NCBI GenBank assembly: GCA_001598975.1 | Contig: BBXU01001149.1 | Span: 25,331-89,330 of the forward strand | Length of the DNA stretch: 64,000 bases | DNA from: Parachlorella kessleri | Taxonomy: Eukaryota > Chlorophyta > Trebouxiophyceae > Chlorellales > Chlorellaceae | Direction: 5' to 3' | Shown here: in pieces, positions 23,383-35,544 of the stretch | Position numbering within the stretch: the first letter of the stretch is position 1 | Layout: each line of letters begins with the position of its first letter | Translations under genes and position numbers: made by a program | The notes under the pieces: generated by a model | Seen by the model: only the letters and a program-made list of their open reading frames with translations | Database searches by the model: none | What the model was told of the DNA's origin: nothing

Positions 23383-24600
23383 CTAGCCTGCATGAGCTGT
23401 GACCCCAAGCATCTGTGTTTTGACAGCCTTGATGTACTCCTCTCTGCTAAGCATCTCGGTCTGGACTGATTTATCCCGCACTTCAACCATCTGTGTGCCT
23501 GCAGCAGAATGCCCAGGCCATTCCATGGTGATTTCCACATCACTGCCAAGTAATACTTGAGGTGGGGGTCCGGTGCAGATCAGAGCCAAGGCGAGGGGCA
23601 GAGACATCACTGGCAAAACGTCAACAGATTGCTCCAGTGTCACTCACCAGAGCCCTGGCAATCCTGTATCCACCCTAGAGAGACGCAGCTCAAGGCATCA
23701 AAGATAGAACAGAGAACACCTCCAGCCAGCGCACAGTTGGCAGCGTGTAGCGTGTCTCTGCCCACATTAGATCTGCCAAGGTTACTGGAGTCAAGCACGT
23801 AGTGCAGTTCTAGGAAGTTCTGCAGGCAGGAGGTTCAGCAGGTGGGACATGTTGTGAGGTGCCTCCTTACACTCTGGCCTTTCCACCAAAATGCCTGTCA
23901 TGCCAGCACAGAAACCAGGCATGGACTTACCTTGCTGGCTTTCATGAGGAGGGTGGTGATGACAGCCAGCAGCACCAGCGCGCCACTCTTTGCTGAACTA
24001 TGCCGGCAAGCAATGTATCCCCAAATAACGGCGGCAAACTGCAGACTGACCAGGAACCAGTACCCTGCAAAAGCCCAGACGGACAGACAAAGTAAGTAAG
24101 CCCGCTAGCAGGGCATTGCTTGGTCAATGTTTGGCAGGTGCACAGGGGCTTGTGCCATGCGCACAAGCGGGGCACAACTTACAGCTGAACGTTTGAGAGC
24201 AGGCTGGCAGATAAACCATCCCGCTTGCCACCATCAGTTCTCTCCGATTGCGAGCAGAAGTGTCTGCAGGCACCACAGAGCTGGATATCACTGTGCTTAC
24301 GCATCCCGACAGGAACTCCTTGGTTGACAGCCTGCACCAGCTGCGTTGAAATGTGATGCAGGAGTGCAGCTACAACAGCAGTCGCCCCCCTCACTTACAG
24401 TGGTGGCAGGTTGTGGTCAGTGCACTAATGCCTGCCAAAAGGGCCCAAGACCAGGACAGGAGCGCTAAAGAGAGGAGCAGCACTGTGGCGTGCGCGGAAA
24501 GCCAGCTGCTGCAGGCAGAGGTGGACGCTCTCAGGGAAGTTCTCACCCCCTGCCAGCCACGGGCCCAGGGCTGGCCCTCCCACCCACTGGGTTGAGGCAT
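23383..24600 (-). CDS. Orphan four-helix membrane protein B (intact paralogue)
   Basis: Five exons (24399-24600, 24183-24263, 23931-24064, 23648-23819, 23383-23498) give an unbroken 234-residue protein. Four hydrophobic stretches: ATVLLLSLALLSWSWALLAG, WYWFLVSLQFAAVIWGYIAC, ALVLLAVITTLLM, and AGGVLCSIFDALSCVSLGW. The C-terminus is charged (VEVRDKSVQTEMLSREEYIK). It aligns with gene A through every exon; shared landmarks are RELM.ASGM, NFL.LHY and LHAANCALAGG. The start is the first ATG; upstream sequence is open only from a GTG. No family was recognised; topology resembles MARVEL or tetraspan proteins, but that is only a shape match. Confidence 0.8.
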
Positions 24601-25178
24601 GGATTGGGGCTCATGCTGCGCCTCTGCCGACAGCGCTATTTCGTGTAGGCAAGGCTGAGACGGAGGCCCTGTATTTACAAGTACAGCAGGGAGAGGATTC
24701 AAACGCGGTTGTTGCTCGGAAACCCCCAAGACAACAGGCACTGCGTCACTGACGTGTGGGCGGCGATGATGCCAGATCTTCTGTCCCTTCTATTCCCATA
24801 TAGGAGATTTTATGCTGTAAAAATGCCCACTTGCGTTGGAAGGTTTACACAGCAAGAAGGGTGCAGACAAGAGCCATAACAAAAGCATGGCACCTAGACA
24901 TCACACCAGCCCGCCAGCGCCCCACACTGGGTGCCCAGGTTTTGCCTTGGGTAAGCACTACCTTACTGCCGCACAGTTGCCTGTCGTGTTTCGATTTGCA
25001 TTGTGTCCTGCTAGGCAGGAGCGCCAGATTTGGTCAAGCGTGCAAAATGCGCGTAAGCTAATGGCTTTGTAACCCCCCTCAGTCAGGGTGCCCAGCGCGG
25101 CCAATATGCAATCCACATCAGTGCAACTGTCTGTCGCCGGAATCGCCGAAATGCACGCTTGGAGAGGCGACTGGGGCC
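24601..25178. promoter_or_regulatory. Divergent upstream region, orphan B / TPR-hydrolase
   Basis: The start codons lie 578 bp apart on opposite strands. No RNA gene or repeat is seen. Confidence 0.45.
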
Positions 25179-27875
25179 ATGACTGGTGATCCCCTAAAAA
25201 TCAAAGAGCTGGGGAACCGGGAGTACAGTGCAGGGAGATATGATGAGGCAGACAGCCTGTACTCACAAGCCCTCAGGATGTTAGTCCAGGGACCTGCTGC
25301 CGGAGCGGAAGTGAAGTGCACCCTGCTCACCAACAGGTGATCACTGACTGGCCACTGCGCTGGGCTGTGCCTGGCACACCCACCTGTTTTGTCCGCAGTT
25401 GAAAGAAACCTTTATGTGCAGGGCTGCAGCCCGGCTGCAGCTAGAGGACGCGATAGGCGCACTGCTAGATGCTAATTCAGCGCTGGCGCTGGACGCCAGG
25501 TGGTTAGGACCGTCGTTTGGAGCTGTCCCGGGTTCATCTCACACTCCTCCTTGACCTACGTTATTGTCACAGTAAATAATTGCCTGCTCTGCCAGTTGTC
25601 AAGAGAGCACCCCTGCTGGCCTTTTTTCGAGCTATGCTTAGGGAGTACCAACCTCGTAGCTATGCTGGCCAGTTGAAGCTATGCTCCTTGGCTGCAGGCG
25701 GGCCAAGGCCTGGTATCGCCAAGCCTTGGCCCTCCAGCAGCTTCAGTGCTGGGAGGCAGCACTGGCCGCGGCACAGCAGTGCATTCCATTGTCAGAAGGC
25801 CTGGCACGGCAGGAGGCTCAGCAGCTCGTAGAAGCTCTGCACCAGCAGCATCACCCAACCGGCCAAACTGGAGGTGAGTGGTATGTAAGGTATGTTGCAG
25901 GCGCCTTTCAACTACGCGGACTTCCTGCTACCCACCTGCTTGGAAGTAGGCATAACAAGGCACCCAGACAAGGAGATGTGGGTTGAAGCTTTGCCTGGAG
26001 CTCAATGATCGTGCAGCACTTGTGGAAGCCCGGCTCCCTGTGACTCTCGGCAGCCTGCCGGCTCAGTTTGCAAAGCTGCCCTGGGAGTATGTTCCTCCCT
26101 GTGATGGCGTCCACGAGAACCTGCTGGTCCTGTTCCATGGGTTGGGAGACAACCCCGCGGCCTTTGCCCGGCTTGCTCGGCAGATGCAGCTGCCACAGGT
26201 GCGGAGGAGGTCATGCAGCCGTGACAGCAAACGCCTTACTGCCATCACCAGTAAAGTATTGGTGTTACTTCCTTGTTGATATTTTGAGAGAGCATGATGG
26301 ACCCATTTGCAGCACTGTCCTTACTGCAGACTGCTGCACTAGCGCTGTGCGGCCCACTGTCGGTGCCTTTCACAGAGTGTGGACGGTCTTGGTATGCCGC
26401 CTTTGATGACCAATTTGAGCTGATCAAGGTTAGCCAAGGGCAGTAGGAGGTCTGAATGACAGCAGCTCCGTGCTTCTTTCATTGTTGCTGTGCAAAACAT
26501 CCAGTCTGCTTGTTCACCTGCCTGCCTGCTTGCCATTGTGGAGTAAGACCTGCTGCATGCGACTTGGCAGCATTCAGTACAATGTTACTGTTTTTACAGT
26601 TAGGCACGTCTGATTGTTTCTCGTATGCCTGCAGGGGGCCCCTGGCGAGACACGTCGGCTTCACAGCTTGGATGCCACGCTAGATGCGCTGCAGCGGCTG
26701 CTGCGCATGCTGTGGCAGCGCTGTGGCTGGCCACCCCACAGCATCCACCTGCTGGGGTTTTCCCAGGGAGGCACGGTTGCATTGGAGCTGGCCCTCCGAC
26801 AAGCAGCAGGTATGCGTGCTCGCTGTGTGCGGTACTGGGGTTCCTACCACGCATGTGTTGGCTCGCCGCCTTTGGTCTGTATACCAGTAGAGCAGCAGGC
26901 AGTACCTGGCCAACCAGAGCTAGTGTGTCTAGCAAGTCGTATTGCAGATCGTGGGACGCTATGGTTCTTGCGCCTGCACCTCCCCCAAATGAACCCGGAC
27001 ACCAGTCTGGTGTCTGTCCTGTACCCAACAATGTGAATGTCCGGGTCATGAAATCCTGGGTTTACTGGTTCATTCTTACAGGCACCCTTCACATAGGCAC
27101 TCCTGCATGTGCTTCAGGTGGACAGGGTCTGGGAAGCTGCGTGGTAGTTTCCGCAGCCCTGCTGGAGGAGCGGTTGGTACTGCCCTTCTCCTCCGCTTAT
27201 CAGCCCAGCTCTGCACAGCAAGGGATCGAGGGTAGGCAGCACGACAGTAGTGGCTCTGTGAGAGCGGACTGTCACCTGCATGAAAGGAGAGGTGCCTGCA
27301 AGGGCATGGGGGTTGCACAAGGGCCAGAGGTGATAGCAGCCCTGGGAGGGGCAGCAGCGGCAGCAGCAGCAGCAGCAGCAATAAACAGCCTCCTTGGGGA
27401 GTCACATCAGCAGCAGAACACGCCAGTGCTCATCACCCACGGCTCTGCAGACGCGGTGCTGCCTCGCAGCCTGGTGGAGCAAAGCGTGCAGTATATGCGC
27501 AGCGTGCCCGGCATGGGAGAGGTGCTGCTGCAGTCTGTGCCAAGCAAGGGCCACAGCATGGTGCAGGGGAGGGAGGAGATGGAGACCATAATGCACTTTT
27601 GGAGTCGCCACCTCAGCCGGCGGCCCACTGACGCAGGTGGGCTCGCATTTAGATATGCAACTCCTGCACTCGTGAAGCACACAGTGCTGCTGGGGCCTGT
27701 GCTATTACCAATATGCAGCTTGCTGGGCAGTGGTATTGACTGTGGTAAGCTTGGAAGAAACCAGAATGCTGGATTGCTTGCAGACTCATTGCCAGGTGGA
27801 GCTGCCAACGGATTCATGGAGGTTCGGCCAGGCGAGGTCTCCCTTGAGAAGCTGACAAGCGGCGCTGCGTCTTGA
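25179..27875 (+). CDS. TPR domain fused to acyl-protein-thioesterase-like serine hydrolase
   Basis: Seven exons (25179-25336, 25422-25499, 25698-25873, 26017-26198, 26330-26428, 26635-26809, 27118-27875) give 541 residues. Residues about 5-135 form TPR helices (KELGNREYSAGRYDEADSLY, WYRQALALQQLQCWEAAL). The rest is an alpha/beta hydrolase of the phospholipase/carboxylesterase (LYPLA) family: LLVLFHGLGDN, nucleophile Ser274 in GFSQGG, Asp401 in HGSADAVLP, His435 in KGHSM. A poly-Ala tract from GCA/GCAG repeats interrupts the hydrolase near 27355-27381. A possible in-frame 159-nt intron (27637-27795) would remove residues near the end; either reading stays open. The exon 4 acceptor at 26016 is set by phase. 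The substrate is unknown. Confidence 0.85.
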
Positions 27876-28279
27876 AGGCTTGAGTTTGTGCCTTCCTTGC
27901 TAGTTGCTCTGTTGCTGCTGTTCCTGCTGACAGTGAATGGGAAAGCTCGAGGGCATGCTGCCATGTATCTGCTGATGACAGCTTGGTTGGTAAGGCACGG
28001 CAGCTGGCTAAAGGCCAACTGGATGACTAAGCCTCAACTCTTTTGCCTCCCGTCAGTGACTGTCTATCAAAATAACCCTGCAAGAGAGGCCAGGGGCCAA
28101 GTCGGCCAACTGTTCAACCGCTTGCGCCCAGAATGCCTTGGCGCGCAGCATGCCTCGAACGGGAGCTCCCTCGAATCCTGTGCGGCGGTGCTCCAAAGAG
28201 AAAGCGCCACTACATTGTCCCCACGGGCTTAAGAGATAGTGCTGCAGTCGGTGGCAAGTTTTCTGTGCATCCCTCCTCC
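27876..28279. other. Intergenic, hydrolase to orphan signal-anchored gene
   Basis: Same-strand spacer of about 400 bp. An open frame continues upstream of the next gene from 28133, so the start of that gene could lie here instead. Confidence 0.45.
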
Positions 28280-28883
28280 ATGATGGTCGCCGCGAGGCTC
28301 GATGGCTCACGCGTGGTAGCCATCCTCCTTCCAAGCCTTCTTGTAGTTGCGGCCTTGACATCCTTGTACTCATTCTTTGGCAGCAGCCCTACATACCCGA
28401 GGCGGCGCTTGCAACTGGAAGGGCCACAGCAGCAGCAGCAGCAGCAGCAGATGGGTGGTCTGCTTGCGGATGGCAGGGACACAGCCTTCCTGATATCCAA
28501 TGCTGGTGAAATGGTGGCGAACAGCTTGAATAGCTCAGGAGTAGGCTGCCCAATCAAGCGTAGGCTCCCTGCCCAGGGGCACGAGCAGCTTATGGAAAAA
28601 GCAGCTAACAGCAGGAAGGTCGCGCTTCTCTGTGAACAGCAGATACAGGTTCGAGACTGGAACGGCTTAATTGGTGCCTAACTGTGAAGGTGTGCAGAAC
28701 ACCAGATCAGTTGCTCGACATAAACAACTGAGCCTTCATGTGCAGGAACTCAGGCCGGAAGTATATGAGGAATCTGCAGCAATACGGCACATGGCCTTGG
28801 CACATGCCCTGTTGCCACAGCTTTTGATACAAGACGTGACAGCAGCCAACCCTGGCAGCGGATCCTCAGCTGTCTCCCCGTAG
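28280..28883 (+). CDS. Hypothetical signal-anchored protein with poly-Gln tract
   Basis: Two exons (28280-28648, 28746-28883) give 168 residues. After MMVAARLDGSR comes one hydrophobic segment (VVAILLPSLLVVAALTSLYSF), suggesting a type II signal anchor. A CAG-encoded run of eight Gln follows (28427-28450), then a stretch with NSS glycosylation-like sites. The second exon (ELRPEVYEESAAIRHMALAH) joins in phase 0 across a donor CAG|GTTCGA. The frame is open upstream to an ATG at 28133, which would bury the anchor. No family was recognised; the exon join is plausible but not proven. Confidence 0.5.
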
Positions 28884-29079
28884 CCGTAGAGTACCTTGGC
28901 ACCGCAACATGTTGTTCTTTGTCCGGTTTGGGGGTCTCAGGCCCTGTACTTGCGTTACCTTTGAGTTTAAAGTGCCATGCCCTTTGCACCACTGCTAATA
29001 TACCGACTTGCAGCATTCTGAAAGGGGGCCAACGCGTGCTTCAGACTCACCAGCATGCAAGGCAGTATGGGCCATGCTC
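28884..29079. other. Convergent spacer
   Basis: 3' ends of the orphan gene (+) and MSH5 (-). Nothing recognised. Confidence 0.5.
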
Positions 29080-32000
29080 CTACCCATCCTGTCCTGCCAC
29101 CGCGAGTGCTTGCGTGAGCAGCCCTGCGGCAGCAGCCTTGTCGTGGGTGCTTAGGTCCAGCAGCTGCTGCACCAGGCCTCTGTAGCGCCCATACCGCTGC
29201 TCCAGCCGTCCTGCTGTGTCCGCCTTGATCGCAGCACCGCTGGTTTGGGCTGCTATGACTTCTCGCGCCCGTGCCACCACCTCCTGCAGTAGGCGGCATG
29301 CAAAGGTAATGATATTATCACATTAGTGCATTGGAGTAGCCCGCAGATGCTGATGCCCAAGCAAGGGTCCTGACACACAATGCCACATGGCAGACCAGCT
29401 GACTGTCACAGCAGGTCATGCCGTGCTGGCTGAGGCTGAGGGAAGTCCACAACCAGTGATCCAAGACTCACCGGCTTGACGCCTGCCAGCTGCGCGCAGT
29501 ACACCCCAAAGCTGGGTGCTGCATGGCCTGGTGCCAGCTGGTACAAGAACACCAGATCCCCAGCATTGACAGGCTCTACAGCCTGGCCGTCCGCATCATC
29601 GGCTGCTGTCTTGCCCCCAATAGCCGTGCCTTGCTGCCCAGACCCTGCTCCTGCTTGCTGCTGAGGTCCTGCTGCACCTGGCTGCCATTGTGGGGGCTGC
29701 TGCTGCTGGCCGTGCTTGGCTGTGGCGTCTACGAGCACCCTCATAGTGAAAAAGGCCAGCTGAGGGGAGCGTGGGAGGTACTGCGGGTTTAGTACCTGCA
29801 TAGCGAGGCCCAGCAGCACCTGTAATTCTCCGCAGGCACGGTCCTAAGCCAGCGTGGCCGACCTGGTAGGTTAGGCTGTGCAAGCTGAACGGGCGGCCTG
29901 TTCTACTAAGGCACCCCGAAAGGAATCCAAGGCCAGCGTGACTGCATGCCTGCGAAAGCATGCAAGTGGCAGGAAAGCCAGGTGCAGGCTGAGGAATAGG
30001 CAAGTCGAAAATGGCTTGCCTCGCTGAAGTGGGTGCTAAGAATGACTTTGGGGCAGCCAGGCTGGGACGCAAAGTGGCAGAGGGTTGCGCACAGCAGGCC
30101 TATGCCATCAGCGCTTAGAGTGCCCTTGCCAAACTCGTCAATGATGCATAGAGACCTGGGACAGCACACAAAAAGGTTTATAAGTTTTTCCTTGCTGCTC
30201 CTGAGTCTGCCACCAGTGATCAGAATGGGGCCTACCCAAACCTACCAAGTCAGCTTCCAGTGATCAGAACCGGGGCCTTCCCACCTACCAAGTCAGCTTG
30301 GGGACACACCTAGAGCACTGCTTGGGCTGTGGCCTGTCAGCTTTTCACCCAGTTTTTACATGTCAGGAATACATTCACGCTGCCACCCACCTCTCCGTGC
30401 TCATGCGCAGCATAGCTGCCACCTGTGAGAGGTCAATCATGAATGTTGATTGCGGAGCGGCTGCGCTCTCACGGCTGGCCAGCCGGGTGAAGATGCGATC
30501 TGTCAGCCCCACCCGCGCCTCCTGCAGGCAAGGCAAGCTTTGCTTTGCAACTTTGAGGAATACTGCCCGCAGGCATGACAACATTGAGGCTTCACAATGC
30601 TGGACAAGGGAGGACCATCACCCTGCTCTTGTTCCTGTGTCTCTTTGGCATCAAGCACGCCGTGGCAACGCCCTACGAGCATCTCCTGCTCACCTGTGCT
30701 GGGACAAAGCTGCCTACATGCGCTAGGAAAGCAATGAGGGCCACTTGCTTGGCGTAGCAGCTCTTACCGCTGAAGTTGGGGCCAGTGACCACCTGCACAT
30801 GCATTTTTTGTGTTTTTCTTTGTGCTTTTTCCGTGTGTGTGGCACTGAAGACCTGGTCGCACTGGCAGTCGACTTCCGGAGGGCAATGGACAGGGACTTG
30901 CACTGGCAGCATAAAACGTGATAAATCAAAGACAACACCCACCGGCCCGCATGGGCCAGCAGCTGCTTCACAGTCGGCACTGCTTCTGGTATGTGTGCAA
31001 GCCAATGAGGGGATGCAGCGGCCTTGCCTGGATGCGGTCCCTGTCTGGCAGCAGGGTTGTGTCATTGGGAATGAAGTTGTCTACCAGCAGCTCCGTCAGC
31101 AGGTGCCGCCCTGGACCAGTGGGTGCCATGTTATGACGCATAGAGACATTCGTTCGCATTAATCCTCTCTCAAGCAAGGCTTGCTTTTGGTTTTCCACCG
31201 GTTCACAGGGTCGTGCTTGGTTGAGCGCGTGCCTGGCGCTATCACAACAAGGGTATTGAGTGCCTGTCGGCCAGGTGCATGAAAACTCCATCCTGCCCTG
31301 TTGGCAGCAGCAGCTCAGGCATGCAGCTCGGTGCTTGCAACCCACACCTTCCTTGATGAGCAGCTCGTTGCCGCGGGTCAGCTGCGGGCGCCGCAGGTTG
31401 AGCTCGCGCGCTGCCAGCGCCAACGACAGCAGGCAGTCCAGCTCCCCCACTGCCTCGCTGGCGTGGCGGATGTCGGCCGCAAACTCCCCCAGCCGCTGCA
31501 CCAGCTGTGCACAGATGCTGACCTGTGCAATGGCGGCAGCAGGCGAGACAGCTCAGTGATGAAGGACAAGTAAGCCCTTCCTTTGCCTCACTGGCATGGC
31601 GGATATCTGCTGCTGCAAACTTCCCGGCTGCTGCACCAGCTGTGCACAGAGCATTGCGTGGCTTCATCCCGCCTCCATTCTATGCATGGACAGGCGCCAA
31701 GCCGCGAATCACTGACCCTGCTACCTGCGCACAAACTCTGCTCGCATGTGCACTGTGTGCCCAGCCACGTAACCTGGGCCAGCGCCAGACCCCACCACTC
31801 AGTCACCTCCAGGTCCTGTATCTTGTGCAGCATGTCGCCAAACCTCGCGTTGAGCTGCCGCGTGCGCGCCGTGTTGTAGTACGTGCCGCACCCCTCCTCG
31901 CCGCCCGCCACCTCAAAGGCTAGCTGGTAGTCGGGCAGCGCCTCCTCCAGGTCCGCCCTCAGCCGGCCTCCCTCCAGCCGCAGCATAAACCCCACCTGTA

Positions 32001-35000
32001 ACATGTGGACGCCAGAAGCGCCATTGTCACAAGTGTACCCTGAACCCATCTGGTGATTTGGCAGCGCCTCCTCAAGGTCTGCTCTCAGCCCGCCTCCTTG
32101 CAGGGTGTCCTTGTGCCATAAACTACGGCGGCCAGTGTAGCATGGCATGAACCAGGCAGCAGGGTGGTCGTGGTAGCCGTGTCTCACCTGTGGCATGTAC
32201 ACGATGGACCCCAGGTGCTGCGCCTGCAGGCTGTGAGTCAGCTCCCGCGGAATCCGTTGCAGCTCCAGGTCCATTAGCTGCACAGCACAGCACAGCGCAG
32301 TGTTTTGATATCATCCGTCGGTGAAACCACCCACGCACCAGACAATCCAATAGGATTCTGTGTAGCACATGACAAAGGGGCCTTCTTGCTTGCTCCTCCC
32401 TACACGGCAGCATGGGTTCCCACGGCTACATAACCTGAAATCTCACCTCTAAGAGTTGCACTTCTACCACTACCCAAGTAGCATTAGCAGAACAAGAGAC
32501 ACATTTCTGTACCCGTCCTTGCAAGATCGCCCCACCTGCATTGAAGTGGCTTGCATGCTGCAGCAGGTGGCTGCCAGGCTGTCCTGGGCCACCTTATGGG
32601 TTGTTTGTAGCAGCGGTGTCTGGCAAGCGCCATTGTAAGCCCTGGAGCTACAACTCACCTGGGAAAGGTAGTCTGGCATGGCGCGGTATGTGACCTTCAT
32701 GCCGTCCAGCTCCTCTGAGACCCCTGACACGACTATCATGCCCTCCTCTTCTCGGCCAAAGTCAATCACGCTGGAGATGAGGTTGTGGCCTGCAGGACGA
32801 GGGAGAGAAGCAGGGGCTGGGCTGCCTCATAGTTGGGGAGCGCCACACAACCTGGCCGGCATAGCAAAACCACTTCCTGAGAACTATCTGAAAGCAGATG
32901 CGTTGTCGCTTCACACATCATCGCCCTAGCACCGTGCCGGTGTCAGTAACTCTCAAGACAGTAGTGCGGCATCCTGCAAGCGTAGACTTCAGGTGCCTCG
33001 GAGCAAGTCAGACACTAAGCACTCTGGCAGGCGCCCCCTTCAACAGCAGCACCGTTCATGAAGCCTACAGTGCTCACACATGATAAGCTCCTCCCTTATG
33101 ACGCTTGCCGCTTTAAACATGATGCCTGGGGCTGTCGAAGGCTGCTGCATCTGTCGGCGGCCATGCCTGTCCAGCGCCGGGATGCTCATGTTACTGGCAG
33201 CAGCAGCAGGATGGGGGTTGCTGGTGCGGGTGGCCGCCTGGGCAGCCTCTGCTTCTGGGATGAGGTGGACTAGCATGTCCCTGGCCAGCAAAAAACTCGG
33301 TATCATACATCTCAGTAACAATCTGACTGCCGCTTGGATAGTGACCTCAAACAGATGCATCATACGCCGGCTGGAATGCACGGTCGCACGATACCTCCAC
33401 CACTCCTACCAGCAGCTACAACTGCTGGCTACAACGCAGGATGAAGTGATGGCAGACTGACAGGCGGGGTCCCAGCCTGGCCCTCTCACCTGAGCAGCAG
33501 CATGTTGGCCAGGCTGTCCTGCAGCAGCGAGAAGTCTTTGAGGTCGGGCATGGAAGGCGTGGACTGCAGCCGGGCCAGCAGGCGGGGTGCGTCCTTTACC
33601 TTCCGCAGCGCATCCCTGCAGCGCAGCGCAGTGCGCCATCTCAATCCCACATTGAAATGCAGTCCATCATCATCGCAGACCTTGGCAAACGTCTTCCAAT
33701 GCATAACCTCGTGCTGTAGCCTCATGCGTGTTACGTCTTACGCAAGCAACAGCTGCAACTCGATAGGACAATTTCAAACGTCACCCCGCTAGGGAAGGCA
33801 CCGCCAACTGCTCACAGGGTGTGGAGCAGATTCTAGCCGTCCCTGTCCCATGCAATCACCCCACAGGCTCGCTCTTTAGCACTGACTTGCCTCAGAGACT
33901 TGATGGCGTCTGGCCGCTGCATGAAGAACTCGATAGCATCCAGGCGGTCGTTCAGCACTGCCAGGTTCACAATGGGCCGAGCAAACCACAGCCGCAGCAG
34001 GCGCTTGCCCATGGGGCTGACACACTTGTTAAGCAGGCCGAACACACTGAAGCCCTCCTTAGCCTGGCCTGCAAGAAGGCATGCACCAACCTTGTTGTTA
34101 CCAGCCACCTCCCAGTCGATGTGCACACCATACAGCGATTTACTAGCACTAGATGGGAGAGCAGCAATCTCGCAGCAGGGTATAGATTTCTCACCTGGAA
34201 GGTGCGACAGGCAGAGTTGACAGGTCAAGCACGTTCCAAGTCGTCAGTGATACACGGTTCAACCAACCTATGCCCATGGCTGAGGGGTGCGACTCCTCCT
34301 GGAAGATTTGCAGCGCCGACATGCTGACAGGGTCGACCATGAGGTAACCATCTAGTGACAGCTCGGAGATGCCGTTGACAGAGAACACTACGGCGTCCTC
34401 ATCTGCAGGACGTGCGGCGGAGGGATGGCAATGCTGAAGGAGTTGCCTGGCAAGCAGGCCTCATCGCCCACTTGTCAAGCAGTACTAGCGAAGATAGCAC
34501 TGCTGGATGCTCTGTTTGAGTCCAGCCTGGAACCTAGAAGCATGCCGCGGCTGGAGCACCAGGGCATGTAGGCACGCGGCTGGAGCACCAGGGCAGGAAG
34601 GCGGTGCACACAACCACGGCACCACCGGATTTTTTTATGCCCCAGTCATACCTGAAGAGCAGCCTGCCAGCAGGCCCTCCCTGCTAAGTATTGCTAGCAG
34701 CGCGCCAGCTGCGCAGACCTGCTGCTCGCTGGATAGGGTCAGCATGGCATTGAGCAGGTGTACGCGCTCCCTGGGAGACAGCCCTGCCGGCATGCCTCGT
34801 ACGTGCACGTTCTCCAGCACCGCCCTTGCCTGCATCAGCCCAGCGCAGCGACAACCGCTTTGCGTGCTTGAACAAAGCGGCTGACTGCCATAGTCCGACC
34901 ATGGTACTGCTCGGCCGGCGCCTTGCATCCTATGAGCCTTCGCGGCCAGGCACGGCAGCCTGTGTGAGCGGCAATGTGGCCTGAGCACCTTGTCTGGCAG

Positions 35001-35544
35001 GAAGAGGCTGCTCTTCTCCACCCGCACTCCAAACTGCTGAGCGGCCGGCGCTGTAGGGTCGACTGGAGACCTCAGCAGCTCCAGCAGCTCAGGGTCAGCC
35101 TTGCTGCTTGTATATATGACTTGCGGGGCCGCGTGCAGCTTTGCCAGCTGGAGTATCTGGTATCGAAACGGCCCAGATGCATCATCCCTGGCCTCCATGG
35201 CAAACAACTGCGTCACAGCACAGTGGTGCCTTTCTAGCATAGCTGAGCTTCAGCACAAGGGCCATCCCGCCCGCACCAGCCTTGCACTTGGTTGGCTTCA
35301 GCTACATGGCAGTTACCACGACCCAATGAGCTGAGGGGCTTGCCTCTCCTCTTGCAGCGTCAAAATATGCTATGCCCACTCGCTGGCCGTAGCAGGACAC
35401 GGCCATGCAGACGCTGGAGGCCTCCTGGACTTCGTCAGCATCGTTGGGCTGCTCTGCTGCAACGGCAGCTGCCTCGGTGTGCACAGTGCCATGCTGGCTG
35501 CCGTCCTGCCCTTTCAGACGTTTTGCTTGCTGGATAGAAGACAT
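29080..35544 (-). CDS. MSH5: MutS homologue 5 (meiotic crossover protein MSH5)
   Basis: MSH5 pairs with MSH4 to stabilise meiotic recombination intermediates. Seventeen exons: 35344-35544, 34989-35207, 34652-34829, 34268-34402, 33891-34068, 33490-33615, 33078-33370, 32659-32789, 32188-32277, 31807-31995, 31348-31522, 31028-31110, 30694-30792, 30391-30521, 30020-30155, 29472-29795, 29080-29283. They give 963 residues, against about 800-830 elsewhere. Landmarks: [44 protein letters not shown], Walker A GPNFSGKS (670-677), [24 protein letters not shown], Walker [11 protein letters not shown] (D749, E750), ILSTHFSE. Extra length is an Ala/Gln-rich stretch in exon 7 and a Gln-rich one in exon 16. 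Introns 1, 5, 12 and 15 have GC donors. A further upstream coding exon cannot be excluded. Confidence 0.95.
31584..31651 (-). repeat. Degenerate copy of MSH5 exon 11 start
   Basis: Reads [24 protein letters not shown] sequence, a diverged duplicate of exon 11 at 31452-31516 ([13 protein letters not shown]). It lies in the upstream intron and loses frame after the shared part. Confidence 0.8.
32051..32106 (-). repeat. Degenerate copy of MSH5 exon 10 start
   Basis: Encodes [16 protein letters not shown], a copy of exon 10 [16 protein letters not shown] at 31925-31980. It sits in the upstream intron, about 126 bp away. Confidence 0.85.

Noticed and set aside
26625..27875. Single 416-codon frame as one gene
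   Set aside because: Only the part from 27118 belongs to the hydrolase; the upstream part is intron read-through next to a phase-correct acceptor.
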